From NCBI GenBank assembly GCA_041653615.1, contig JBAZEZ010000002.1:74104-138103 (forward strand): a DNA stretch of 64,000 nucleotides, given 5' to 3'. The stretch comes from JAHJUB01 sp041653615 [NCBI: Candidatus Ratteibacteria bacterium] (lineage in GTDB: Bacteria; Ratteibacteria; UBA8468; MWAK01). Position numbers and translations under genes: made by a program. The notes beneath the pieces are model-generated. The model did no database searches and was not told where the DNA came from. It saw only the letters and a list, made by a program, of their open reading frames with translations. Below are positions 23,744 to 31,946 of the stretch, piece by piece (positions within the stretch are counted from its first letter, which is position 1; every line of letters starts with the position of its first letter).

Positions 23744-23873
23744 TGTAGTTGCCGAGCTTGCTCGGCGCCGTTATGTAGCGCGCGACCCGTTCAGGGTCGC
23801 TTATTGTTGGAGAGGCTAAAAGCCTCGCGCTACGAAGACCAAAACAACAGAGCCAACCAAGGTTGGCGACTAC
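23744..23873 (+). repeat. Nested GTAG...CTAC repeats (one element inside another)
   Basis: The outer element starts GTAGTTGCCGAGC..GCTCGGCGC and ends GCCAACCAAGGTTGGCGACTAC. Between these halves sits a complete inner element, 23774-23832, starting GTAGCGCGCGACCC..GGGTCGC and ending GAGGCT..AGCCTCGCGCTAC. The end of the outer element abuts the ATG of the next gene. Confidence 0.85.
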
Positions 23874-23874
23874 T

Positions 23875-25017
23875 ATGGAAAATGATTTTGTTTTTCGGAT
23901 GCCGTCAAAAGTAATTTTTGGAGCGGGAAAGTTTGACCTTCTGCCGGAAGAAGTCCGTTTTTTCCTGGCCCGGGGAAATGTCCTGGTAGTAATGGACCCG
24001 GCAATTAAAGCACAAATCCGGCCCCGCGTGGAAAAACTGCTGGCCGGTTGGAAAACAATCACCTGCGAGATTAAGCCCGGAGAACCAACCGTTCAAACGG
24101 TTGACGAAATGGCTGATTTCGCCCGAAAAGAAAAACCGGAACTGGTCATCGGTATCGGAGGCGGAAGCGCCATGGATACCGCCAAAGCGATTGCCGGGCT
24201 GATAACCAACCCGGGCAGTTCGGAAAAATACCGGGGTCAAAATCTTTTGACCCAGCCGGCGATACCCGGAATCATGATACCAACCACCGCCGGAACCGGA
24301 AGCGAATTAACCCAGACCGCGGTCCTGATTAACCAGGGACGCAAAGGTGGAATTAACAGCCCGCATATCATTCCGGCAGCAGCCATTCTTGACCCGGCTT
24401 TGCTCCTGGACCTGCCGGTAGAACCAACACGCGCAACCGGACTTGACGCACTGACCCACGCGATTGAATCCTTCCTGTCAAAAAACAGCAATCCCTTGAC
24501 CGAGCCGATTTCTCTGCAGGCGGCAACACTGTTGGTTGCCGGACTCCCGGCTTCGGTAGCCGACGGCAAAGACCTGGAAGCACGGACTAAAACCATGATG
24601 GGCAGTCTTCTGGGAGGAATCAGCCTGGCAAACGCCGGTGTAATCGTAGGTCATTCCCTTTCTTATCCGTTGGGTGCCAGATACGGCATCAGCCACGGCG
24701 TCGCCAACGGACTCCTCTTGCCTTATGTCACCCAAGAAATTCTTCCTTTTGCTACCGAAAAACTGGCGCGGCTGGCTTCGGCTTTCGGAGTATCTAAAGG
24801 ACGTTCCGCGCAAGAAGAGTCCGAAGAAGCAGTAAAATTTCTTTTTGCTTTTGAGAAAAAAATCGGCTTCCAAAAACGGCTGGCCGATTTCAAGGTTAAG
24901 CAGAGTGATTTTGAAAAAATGGTGGAAGAAGCCTGGGCCGTAGCGGTTCCGGTTGCCAATACGCCCAAACCCCTGACAAAAGAAGATTTGTTGCGGATTT
25001 ACCAGGCCGCGTACTAA
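23875..25017 (+). CDS. iron-containing alcohol dehydrogenase
   Basis: 380 residues, group III Fe-ADH. MPSKVIFGAG at the start, NAD site GGGSAMDTAKAI near residue 98, TTAGTGSELTQTAVL, and metal-binding histidines in DALTHAIESF and VGHSLSYPLGARYGISHGVANG. It reduces or oxidises an alcohol/aldehyde pair; the substrate (propanediol, lactaldehyde, butanol class) is undetermined. ATG 23875 lies directly after a repeat whose AAGGTTGG may be the only SD. Confidence 0.9.
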   Translation: MENDFVFRMPSKVIFGAGKFDLLPEEVRFFLARGNVLVVMDPAIKAQIRPRVEKLLAGWKTITCEIKPGEPTVQTVDEMADFARKEKPELVIGIGGGSAMDTAKAIAGLITNPGSSEKYRGQNLLTQPAIPGIMIPTTAGTGSELTQTAVLINQGRKGGINSPHIIPAAAILDPALLLDLPVEPTRATGLDALTHAIESFLSKNSNPLTEPISLQAATLLVAGLPASVADGKDLEARTKTMMGSLLGGISLANAGVIVGHSLSYPLGARYGISHGVANGLLLPYVTQEILPFATEKLARLASAFGVSKGRSAQEESEEAVKFLFAFEKKIGFQKRLADFKVKQSDFEKMVEEAWAVAVPVANTPKPLTKEDLLRIYQAAY

Positions 25018-25069
25018 CCCCCTCACCCCTCCCTCACCCCGATGGGGAGAGGATAAAAGTGAGGGGAAA
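25018..25069 (+). repeat. CCCTCACCC...GGGGAGAGG...GTGAGGGG palindrome
   Basis: Intergenic copy of the C-rich repeat (CCCCTCACCCCTCCCTCACC / GGGGAGAGGATAAAAGTGAGGGG). Confidence 0.75.
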
Positions 25070-25074
25070 ATAAA

Positions 25075-26427
25075 ATGCAGGTAAATAAAACTATTTTCCG
25101 GGAATACGATTTGCGCGGTCTGGCGAACACCGAACTGACCGCTGATTTTGCCTTTGGTCTGGGCCAGGCATTTGTCGTTTACCTTGAAAAAAAAGGCGCT
25201 GCCAAAAAAGTGCTGGTCGGCCACGACAACCGCTCCACCTCTCCCCTTTTCAGCGAACATTTAATGGCAGGACTGCGAAAAAGCGGAGCCGACGTAATCT
25301 TTCTCGAAGAAGTTCCCACGCCGACGTTCTATTTTGCCGGACGCACACTTTCCTTTCCGGCCGGAATTATGGTAACCGCCAGTCACAATCCCCCGGCCTA
25401 TAACGGTTTCAAGCTTTTGGTTAATCACCAGAGTATATTCGGACCGCAAATACAGGAAATCCGGGAATTGATGGAAGCAGGAAAATTCCTTTTCGGAAAC
25501 GGGAGTTTTAAACAGATAGAAGTTGTACCCGATTATCTCGCCGCAATTAAAAAAGCCTTTCGGTTAGACCGGTCGATAAAAGTGGTCCTGGACTGCGGAA
25601 ACGGAACCGCGGGTCCGGTAGCCCTTCCGGCGCTGAACGGACTGGGAGCCGAAGTGGTTCCGCTTTACTGCGACAGCGATAATACTTTTCCCCACCACCT
25701 GGCCGACCCGGTTGTGCCGAAAAACATGGCTGACCTGGTAACGAAAGTTAAAGAAAGCGGCGCGGAATTAGGCATTGGCATCGACGGAGACGGAGACAGA
25801 ATCGGACTTTGCGACGAACAGGGAAACCTGGTTTGGGGAGATAAAATCCTGGCGCTTCTTTCTGAAGAAATTATTTCGGAAAATCCGGGCGCAACCATTG
25901 TTTTTGACGTTAAGTGCAGTAAGGCGCTGGAAGAAGAAATTACCCGGCTGGGCGGAAAACCGTTAATGTGGAAAACCGGCCACTCCCTGATTGAAGATAA
26001 GATGCATGAAGTAGGCGCCAAGGTAGCCGGAGAACTATCCGGTCACCTCTACTTCGGCGACCACTGGTACGGTTTTGACGACGCCATCTACGCGGCCGGA
26101 CGCATCCTGCAGTACTTATCCCGGCGCCAAGAAAACCTATCCACTCTCCTGGGGCGGCTCAAGCAATATTATGCCACCCCGGAAATTCGCGTGGAAATAG
26201 CGGATGAAAAAAAGTTCGGACTGGTGAAACAGTTGAAAGAAAAAATCTCCGGTAAATACAAAATATCGGACATTGACGGCGTGAAGGTTTATTTTGAAGA
26301 CGGTTGGGGTCTGGTACGCGCTTCAAATACCCAACCGGCGCTGGTACTGCGTTTTGAAGCAGACACGGAAAAACGGCTCCACGAAATTCAAGCCTTCTTC
26401 ACGGAATTGCTCGCCTCTTTAAAATAG
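25075..26427 (+). CDS. manB: phosphomannomutase/phosphoglucomutase
   Basis: 450 residues, alpha-D-phosphohexomutase family. FREYDLRG at the N-terminus, the phosphoserine loop TASHNPPAYNGFK (about residue 103), the metal loop DGDGDRIG (about 240), and the sugar loop GELSGHLYF (about 322, with GHLYFGD). It makes mannose 1-phosphate and/or glucose 1-phosphate, feeding the GDP-mannose and dTDP-glucose routes encoded at 38-46 kb. Glc or Man preference cannot be read from sequence. Confidence 0.92.
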   Translation: MQVNKTIFREYDLRGLANTELTADFAFGLGQAFVVYLEKKGAAKKVLVGHDNRSTSPLFSEHLMAGLRKSGADVIFLEEVPTPTFYFAGRTLSFPAGIMVTASHNPPAYNGFKLLVNHQSIFGPQIQEIRELMEAGKFLFGNGSFKQIEVVPDYLAAIKKAFRLDRSIKVVLDCGNGTAGPVALPALNGLGAEVVPLYCDSDNTFPHHLADPVVPKNMADLVTKVKESGAELGIGIDGDGDRIGLCDEQGNLVWGDKILALLSEEIISENPGATIVFDVKCSKALEEEITRLGGKPLMWKTGHSLIEDKMHEVGAKVAGELSGHLYFGDHWYGFDDAIYAAGRILQYLSRRQENLSTLLGRLKQYYATPEIRVEIADEKKFGLVKQLKEKISGKYKISDIDGVKVYFEDGWGLVRASNTQPALVLRFEADTEKRLHEIQAFFTELLASLK

Positions 26428-26435
26428 GGTAAAAT
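26407..26435 (+). promoter_or_regulatory. Promoter of tRNA-Val
   Basis: TTGCTC, 17-bp spacer, TAAAAT, overlapping the 3' end of the hexomutase gene. The predicted start at about 26442 gives a 16-base 5' leader before the tRNA. Confidence 0.55.
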
Positions 26436-26457
26436 ATAGCGTTAGGAATGCCCTTTA

Positions 26458-26530
26458 GGGCGAGTAGCTCAGTTGGCAGAGCATTCGGCTTACATCCGAA
26501 AGGTCACAGGTTCAAGTCCTGTCTCGCCCA
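26458..26530 (+). tRNA. tRNA-Val (anticodon TAC)
   Basis: Full cloverleaf: acceptor GGGCGAG/CTCGCCC, D arm GCTC AGTTGGCA GAGC, anticodon stem TTCGG/CCGAA with loop CTTACAT (anticodon TAC reads GTA/GTN), T arm ACAGG TTCAAGT CCTGT, discriminator A. CCA is not encoded. The 3' end is re-duplicated about 125 bp downstream. Confidence 0.96.
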
Positions 26531-26702
26531 CTTGTAAGCATTCTAAAAAACAGGACTTGAAAGGAGCGAAGTCAGGTATTGCGACTGATTAAGGAGCAAT
26601 ACCAGCGGGGGGCCGACCCGAGGCGCGGTGAAAGCCGAGGGCGCCAAGTCCGCCTGTCTCGCCCACCTTCGCCAAGGCTTCGGCGGGCAAAGCCCACTTG
26701 TA
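26526..26702 (+). repeat. tRNA 3'-end duplication with structured insert
   Basis: GCCCACTTGTA occurs at 26526-26536 (tRNA end) and again at 26692-26702. In between is a structured segment: CAGGACTTG (26551) pairs with CCAAGTCC (26644) and GGTATTG pairs with CAATACC (26575-26603). A second copy of the tRNA T-arm and acceptor end (CCTGTCTCGCCCAC) lies at 26653-26666. It is part of a 353-bp stretch without genes up to rpmA. Confidence 0.8.
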
Positions 26703-26858
26703 GCGGTCGGATTCATCCGACGTCGTTACCGAATCGGCGGGACACTATAATATGTACGATCCGCCTTCGCCAAGTTTACCCGTCGTAGCTTTAGCGTAGG
26801 CGGGGCTACGGCGAGACGCAGTAAATTGCACCGCTACATTAAGATGTTTATTTTAAAT
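26700..26858 (+). repeat. GTCGGAT/ATCCGAC and GTCTCGCC-type repeats upstream of rpmA
   Basis: GTAGCGGTCGGATTCATCCGACG begins the block. It continues with CCGCCTTCGCC...GGCGAGACGCAG words also seen in the 7703 and 8928 elements, and ends near CACCGCTAC. No gene recognised here. Confidence 0.6.
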
Positions 26859-26883
26859 TTGTTTATTTAAACAGGAGATAACT

Positions 26884-27135
26884 ATGGCGACAAAAAAAGG
26901 CGGTGGGTCAGTTAAAAACGGGCGAGACAGCGACGGCAAGCGCCTGGGCGTCAAGCGTTACGGCGGACAGGTTGTATCGGCCGGAGAGATAATCGTACGG
27001 CAGCGCGGCAGCCATTTTAAACCTGGTTCAAACACCAAAATGGGCACCGATTTCACCATCTTTGCCCTGTCAGCCGGAAAGGTTTTGTTTGAAAAACGCC
27101 GCGGCAAAAAGTTGATTTCAATTCAAACTGCCTAA
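26884..27135 (+). CDS. rpmA: 50S ribosomal protein L27
   Basis: 83 residues, normal length. [22 protein letters not shown] and [13 protein letters not shown] are diagnostic; the N-terminal MATKKGGG reaches the peptidyl-transferase centre. There is no Firmicute-type cleaved N-terminal extension. SD AGGAG, 7 bases before ATG. rplU, its usual upstream partner, is not in the window; a tRNA and repeats lie upstream instead. Confidence 0.97.
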   Translation: MATKKGGGSVKNGRDSDGKRLGVKRYGGQVVSAGEIIVRQRGSHFKPGSNTKMGTDFTIFALSAGKVLFEKRRGKKLISIQTA

Positions 27136-27144
27136 AAAGAACCT

Positions 27145-27522
27145 ATGGTTTCCGGAATCGGCGTTGACATCGTTTCCATTGTTGATATGTCCGGAGCGCT
27201 AAAGCGTTTCGGCGGCCGTTTTAAAAACCGGCTCTTTACCGAAGCGGAACAGCAAATCTGCGAAGAAAAACACATTCCGTCGGTTCATTACAGCGGGAAA
27301 TTTGCCGCCAAGGAATCGTTTTTAAAGGCATTGCAGCGGGAAAACCGGGGGGGGATACGCTGGCGGGAGATGGAAGTGCTCAACAGCCCGGGCGGCCAAC
27401 CCTATTTCCGTTTCTCCGGAACAGCCGGAAAAACCCTGGAAAAAAATGGTTTGCGCGCATCTATTAGCCTTTCTCATTCCGGAGAATACGCCATCGCTTT
27501 TTGTTTGATACAAAAATCCTAA
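27145..27522 (+). CDS. acpS: holo-[acyl-carrier-protein] synthase
   Basis: 125 residues. GIGVDIVSIVDM at the start (metal-binding Asp) and HYSGKFAAKESFLKAL in the middle (metal-binding Glu, substrate Lys) define the group I phosphopantetheinyl transferase. It attaches 4'-phosphopantetheine from CoA to ACP. It lies between rpmA and nnrD with gaps under 10 bp; acpS-nnrD adjacency is common. Confidence 0.95.
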   Translation: MVSGIGVDIVSIVDMSGALKRFGGRFKNRLFTEAEQQICEEKHIPSVHYSGKFAAKESFLKALQRENRGGIRWREMEVLNSPGGQPYFRFSGTAGKTLEKNGLRASISLSHSGEYAIAFCLIQKS

Positions 27523-27525
27523 ATC

Positions 27526-28386
27526 ATGGATGGAGTTGAAATTCTGCGCAACCGTCCAAGAGATGCCCATAAAGGTAATTTTGGACATTTGTTGGTGGTT
27601 GCCGGTTCTCCCGGATTATCCGGAGCAGCCGGTTTAGCCGCAATTTCGGCTCTGCGGTCCGGCGCCGGATTGGTCACGCTGGCTATCGGTGCCAGTCTTT
27701 ACCCTATTTTAGCCAGCCGTTTTACCGAACTGATGTTTTTGCTTCTTCTGGAAAAAAAAGGCGAGTTGTCCCCGCAAAACTTACCCCTGATTCAAAAATT
27801 TACCGCCAAAACCGACGGTCTGTTGATCGGACCGGGCTTGGGACGCAAAAAATCAACTACCGGATTCATAAAAAAACTGCTTGACGGGTTGGAAAAGCCA
27901 ATTGTTTTGGACGCTGACGGACTTAACGCTCTGGAAGGAAAACCGGTAATTTTAAAAAAAGTAAAAGCGCCGGTGATTATAACGCCTCACCCCGGCGAGA
28001 TGGCCGGATTGACCGGATTTAGGGTTGACGAAATACAAAAATCGCGAAGGGAAACCGCCTTGCGTTTCAGCCAAAAATACAACGTGGTTACGGTCTTAAA
28101 GGGGTACCGGACGGTGGTGACCGCGCCGGATGGCTCCACCTATCTCAACTTTACCGGAAACCCGGGGCTGGCAACCGCCGGAAGCGGTGACGTGCTGGCC
28201 GGACTAATAGCCGGGCTGTTGGTTCAGGGCTTACCGGCGTTTTCCGCCGCTTCTTTGGGAACCTATCTGCACGGTCTGGCCGGGGACATGTCAAGCCGGG
28301 AAAAAGGTGAGCCGTCACTTCTGGCCGGAGACTTATTGGAAAAAATACCTTCGGCCATCAGGTTTTTACTGGAACAGACCCGATAA
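27526..28386 (+). CDS. nnrD: ADP-dependent NAD(P)H-hydrate dehydratase
   Basis: 286 residues, ribokinase-like fold. NFGHLLVVAGSPGLSGAAGLAA near the start, LLIGPGLGRK, LDADGLNALEG, ITPHPGEMAGLTG and the active-site GLATAGSGDVLAGLIAG. It repairs hydrated NAD(P)H using ADP. The NnrE epimerase domain is absent, unlike bifunctional Nnr proteins. The 3' end overlaps the convergent DUF1638 gene by 29 bp. Confidence 0.94.
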   Translation: MDGVEILRNRPRDAHKGNFGHLLVVAGSPGLSGAAGLAAISALRSGAGLVTLAIGASLYPILASRFTELMFLLLLEKKGELSPQNLPLIQKFTAKTDGLLIGPGLGRKKSTTGFIKKLLDGLEKPIVLDADGLNALEGKPVILKKVKAPVIITPHPGEMAGLTGFRVDEIQKSRRETALRFSQKYNVVTVLKGYRTVVTAPDGSTYLNFTGNPGLATAGSGDVLAGLIAGLLVQGLPAFSAASLGTYLHGLAGDMSSREKGEPSLLAGDLLEKIPSAIRFLLEQTR

Positions 28387-29101
28387 TTTTTTCGTCGTTA
28401 GTCGCGATAATCTTCTGCCCCGGTTCCGTCACCAAAAAATCCCCTTCCGGGTACGGTCCTTCAATCAGTTGTTTTAAAAGAGTGCCGTCTCCAACCATTT
28501 CCTCCCATTCCCAGCCCTTCTCTTTTGCCGCATCCCGGGAAAGGTCGCGATAATCCGGCAACTCCGATAAGGGTAAAGTGATATATAAAATCTTGTGATA
28601 GTTTTTCTCCGCATTCAGTACCTGGTGGAGGTAGCGTCCGTTTTCCTCTCCGTATTTAGCGATGTAATCTTCCAGGCTCTGCTGCGGTCCTAACTGAGAA
28701 TCAAAGTTCCGACCTTGCGCCGCTCCTCTTTCCAGCCAGCCGATGGTATGAAAATAGGTCCCGGTATTGGTGAAAAAATATTCCTGGTATCGTTTCCGGG
28801 AACCCATGAACACGGTAATACAATCATGCGCTCTTGGGACAACCAGAGAAAAGCGTCTTCCGGTCAATCCGACAAGACCGTTATTGCAGAGCCCGTAACC
28901 AAGAATAATCCGGGAATAGTCCCTTTCCTGCATCTTGTCTATTTCCGCCTGAATGGTTTCGCGCACCTTGTCCCCGCCCAAATCGTGCAGACCTTTAGGC
29001 AAAAACACCGTGTCAATCACCCGCGGCCCCCTGGACGCGTAGTAGGCGATTTCCCGAAAAAAGATCTCGCAGGCAATCAATCCGATTCTTTTCTTTTCCA
29101 T
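28358..29101 (-). CDS. DUF1638-type protein
   Basis: 247 residues. The start RIGLIACEIFFREIAYY and the central ILGYGLCNNGLVGLTGRR, VPRAHDCITVFMGSRKRY match the pattern I know for DUF1638. This uncharacterised family has conserved Cys and His residues (C in ACEIF, C in GLCNNG, HDC). Related proteins occur with corrinoid/methyl-transfer or metal-dependent genes, but no such partner is next to it here. Divergent from the DUF362 ferredoxin gene 98 bp away. Confidence 0.75.
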   Translation of the reverse strand: MEKKRIGLIACEIFFREIAYYASRGPRVIDTVFLPKGLHDLGGDKVRETIQAEIDKMQERDYSRIILGYGLCNNGLVGLTGRRFSLVVPRAHDCITVFMGSRKRYQEYFFTNTGTYFHTIGWLERGAAQGRNFDSQLGPQQSLEDYIAKYGEENGRYLHQVLNAEKNYHKILYITLPLSELPDYRDLSRDAAKEKGWEWEEMVGDGTLLKQLIEGPYPEGDFLVTEPGQKIIATNDEKIIGSVPVKT

Positions 29102-29198
29102 AGTACCGGAATATTTTACATCAGGCGGCCGGTAGAAGCAAAAAATGTAGAATAAAAAATATTTTTCCCACCGATATTTTTGTGCTATACTTTATATT

Positions 29199-30293
29199 AT
29201 GAAAAAACGCGCTCAGGTATTTTTTGCCGATATTGCCGTAAAAACGATAGAACCCGAACACACCCTCCCGGCCCGATTTAAACGAATGCTTAAAAAAGTC
29301 ATCCCCAAAAGCATCGCCGGGGAAAAAGTCGTTATCAAGATGCACTTGGGCAATGGGATCGGTTACACCACCATTCACCCTCTTTTCGTAAGAATCCTGG
29401 TCGGAGAATTAAAGACCGCCGGCGCCGCTTCCATTAAAGTTATGGACATCGACGCCGACAGCGGTATTGCCCGCGGTTATACCCCGGAAGTTCTTGGTTG
29501 TCCGGTTGTTTCCTGCCTGGGTAAAAACGGAAAACATTTTTACCGGAAGAATATCGGATTCAAAACGCTGGACAAAGCAGCCTTATCCCAAGAAGCGATT
29601 GACAGCGATTTCTTTATCGACCTGTCTCACGTTAAGGGCCACGGTGACTGCGGTTTCGGGGGAGCAATTAAAAACATCTCCATGGGCCTGGTAGACGGAG
29701 AAACAAGAGGCAAGATACACCGGTTGGAAGGCGGTTTGGTCGTAGATAAAAACAAATGCGTCTTCTGCCAAAAATGCTTCCGTAACTGCCCGCGCAAAGC
29801 CATCCTCGTAAACAAAGAAAAAAGAGAGATAAGCGTTTTCTTCCATCATTGTACCTACTGTCAACACTGCGTGATAGTCTGCCCAAAAGGCGCCATTGCC
29901 ATGACGGACCGAAAATTTGAGGATTTTTCGGAAGGATTGGCCCTGGTAACTTCAGCGTTCCTGAAGAAGTTCCGGCCCGCAAATCTCCTCTTTATAAACT
30001 TTCTAACCAATATAACCATTTATTGCGACTGCTGGGGATTAAGTACCGCCTCCCTGGTTCCGGACATCGGCATCCTCTGTTCCCAAGACATAGCCGCCTG
30101 CGAACAGGCATCGCTGGACATGATTAAAACGGATAATCTGCTGCCCAACGGCTTGCCGGCAGACCGGAAGATTTTAAAAAAGGACGGGCACCTGTTCGAA
30201 AAAATTCACTCCAAAAACCCCTACCTGGTCATCAAATACCTTGAAAAAAATTATCCCTGCACTTCGAATTATGAAATTAAAAACGTGGCGTAA
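29199..30293 (+). CDS. DUF362 protein with two [4Fe-4S] ferredoxin motifs
   Basis: 364 residues. An N-terminal DUF362 domain (VFFADIAVK..., VVIKMHLGNG, DLSHVKGHGDCGFGGAIKNI) is followed by a ferredoxin domain. Its two cluster motifs are CVFCQKCFRNCPRKA (about residue 187) and CTYCQHCVIVCPKGA (about 220). Such proteins are cytoplasmic Fe-S proteins of unknown role, sometimes paired with radical SAM or methyltransferase genes. A TATACT box 7 bases before ATG suggests a very short or absent leader, but no good -35 is seen. Confidence 0.85.
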   Translation: MKKRAQVFFADIAVKTIEPEHTLPARFKRMLKKVIPKSIAGEKVVIKMHLGNGIGYTTIHPLFVRILVGELKTAGAASIKVMDIDADSGIARGYTPEVLGCPVVSCLGKNGKHFYRKNIGFKTLDKAALSQEAIDSDFFIDLSHVKGHGDCGFGGAIKNISMGLVDGETRGKIHRLEGGLVVDKNKCVFCQKCFRNCPRKAILVNKEKREISVFFHHCTYCQHCVIVCPKGAIAMTDRKFEDFSEGLALVTSAFLKKFRPANLLFINFLTNITIYCDCWGLSTASLVPDIGILCSQDIAACEQASLDMIKTDNLLPNGLPADRKILKKDGHLFEKIHSKNPYLVIKYLEKNYPCTSNYEIKNVA

Positions 30294-30357
30294 CAATAAA
30301 ACCAGGGAACAAATCCTGCGCCGCGGTGTCTAACCTTTGACAGTATTTTTAGCGACC

Positions 30358-30440
30358 AAAACCCACCTTCGCAATACGGACACCTCGTTAACAGGCGGCT
30401 TCGCCGCCACGAGGCGTCCTTGCTACGGCGGGCAAAGGGA
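30358..30440 (+). repeat. GGCGGCTTCGCCGCC-centred inverted repeat
   Basis: CCTCGTTAACAGGCGGC/GCCGCCACGAGG palindrome with flanking CCCACCTTCGC...GCGGGCAAAGGG words. It fills the gap before the DUF4139 gene and creates an open but non-native N-terminal extension. Confidence 0.65.
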
Positions 30441-30447
30441 GGGAGAG

Positions 30448-31869
30448 ATGAAAAAGATAATGTTTGTTTTGGGAGTCTGTTTTGTCTTGTTCGGCAACAG
30501 CGTTGTTTTCGGCCAGGAAATGGAAAGAAAAGAGGTCAGCCTCACCATCTACAACCAGAACTTTGCGCTGGTACGCGACCTCCGGTTTCTGAATCTGAAA
30601 GAAGGCCTGAACCAGGTGCGTTTTTCCGATATCGCCTCCCAAATTGACGCAACCAGCGTCCACTTTAAGTCCCTGACCACGCCAACCGGATGCTCCATCC
30701 TGGAGCAGAACTTTGAGTATGACCTGGTCAACTCGGATAAACTGCTCCAAAAATATATTGATAAAGAAATAAAAATTATCACCCAAGACAACAACTCTTA
30801 CCAGGGCTTCCTTTCCAGTTATGATTCCAACCAGTTGGTTCTGGTAAAAGATAAGGAAAAAGGACCGGTTTTCATGGTCAACCGGGAAAATATCAGAAAC
30901 CTTGAATTCCCCCAACTACCGGAGGGATTGATTACCAAACCGACTCTGGTCTGGTCCCTGGCCAACACAAAGAGCGGCAAGCACCTGGTGGAATTGGGTT
31001 ACCTGACCAACGGAATGAACTGGCGCGCGGATTACGTCGCCAGCGTTGCCAAAGACGATAAGAATATCTCCTTGAACGCCTGGGTAACGATTGATAATAA
31101 CTCCGGCGTCGGGTACGAAAACGCCGGCCTGAAATTGATTGCCGGAGACGTGCACCGGGTAACTACACAACCTACTTTACGGAGAGAGGTTATGGTTGAC
31201 GAAGTAAAGTCCATGGCAACCGGAGCGCAGTTTGAGGAAAAATCATTCTTTGAATATCACCTCTACACCCTGCAGCGAAAAACCGACCTGAAAAATAACC
31301 AGACAAAGCAGGTTACCCTCTTCGCCGCGCCGAAGGTTCCGGTGGAAAAAATTTATACCTATGACGGCGCCCTGTACCGCGGGTATTACTATGACAACTG
31401 GCGGAAGCAACCCTGCAACACAAAGGTGGAGGTAAAACTTAATTTCAAGAACAGCGATAAAAACGGACTGGGCATCCCGCTGCCCAAAGGAAAAATAAAG
31501 GTTTATAAAGCGGATTCCGATGACACCCTTCAGTTTATCGGTGAAGACCAGATTGACCACACCCCCAAGGATGAAAAAGTGTCTATTTTCCTGGGCAACG
31601 CCTTTGATATCGTCGGCGAACGGAAAATCACCGACCACAAAATTATCGCTTCCAACGTCTACCGGGACACCTACGAAATCACCCTGCGCAACCATAAAAA
31701 AGAACCGGTGACGGTCAAGGTGGTGGAACACCAGTGGGGCGACTGGAACATACTTCAGGCCAGTCAAAAATTCGAAAAACCGGACGCCTTCACCTCCGAG
31801 TTCAGCGTGCCGGTGGAAAAGGACGGCGAAGCCAAAATCACCTACACCGCTGAATATAAATTCTACTAA
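30448..31869 (+). CDS. exported DUF4139-domain protein
   Basis: 473 residues with a signal peptide (MKKIMFVLGVCFVLFGNSVVFG). The body KEVSLTIYNQNFALVRDLRFLNLKEGLNQV and later LVWSLANTKSGKHLVELGYLT, GMNWRADYVA, WVTIDNNSGVGYENAGLKL fit the DUF4139 family, beta-rich secreted or periplasmic proteins of unknown function. ATG 30448 has a strong SD (GGGAGGGAGAG); the frame is open from 30337 only because of the repeat. An unknown exported gene follows. Confidence 0.85.
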   Translation: MKKIMFVLGVCFVLFGNSVVFGQEMERKEVSLTIYNQNFALVRDLRFLNLKEGLNQVRFSDIASQIDATSVHFKSLTTPTGCSILEQNFEYDLVNSDKLLQKYIDKEIKIITQDNNSYQGFLSSYDSNQLVLVKDKEKGPVFMVNRENIRNLEFPQLPEGLITKPTLVWSLANTKSGKHLVELGYLTNGMNWRADYVASVAKDDKNISLNAWVTIDNNSGVGYENAGLKLIAGDVHRVTTQPTLRREVMVDEVKSMATGAQFEEKSFFEYHLYTLQRKTDLKNNQTKQVTLFAAPKVPVEKIYTYDGALYRGYYYDNWRKQPCNTKVEVKLNFKNSDKNGLGIPLPKGKIKVYKADSDDTLQFIGEDQIDHTPKDEKVSIFLGNAFDIVGERKITDHKIIASNVYRDTYEITLRNHKKEPVTVKVVEHQWGDWNILQASQKFEKPDAFTSEFSVPVEKDGEAKITYTAEYKFY

Positions 31870-31912
31870 AAAAGTATTGACAAACGAATTAAATAGAGCT
31901 TCACGAAACAAG

Positions 31913-31944
31913 ATCTCCCTCTACCCGATGGGGAGAGGGAAAAA
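31913..31944 (+). repeat. Short CTCTACCC/GGGGAGAGGG palindrome
   Basis: CTCCCTCTACCCGATGGGGAGAGGG, a shortened copy of the C-rich family; its GGGAGAGGG probably doubles as SD for the gene at 31947. Confidence 0.65.
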
Positions 31945-31946
31945 TA

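Noticed and set aside
26579-26788. 69-aa open frame downstream of tRNA-Val
   Set aside because: Lies completely in the duplicated tRNA segment and repeats; Arg/Pro-rich with no SD.
30337-30447. N-terminal extension of the DUF4139 gene
   Set aside because: Repeat-encoded, and a strong SD with signal peptide is found at ATG 30448.
31877-31882. TTGACA upstream of the exported gene at 31947
   Set aside because: No -10-like hexamer at 15-19 bp, so a promoter call is not supported.
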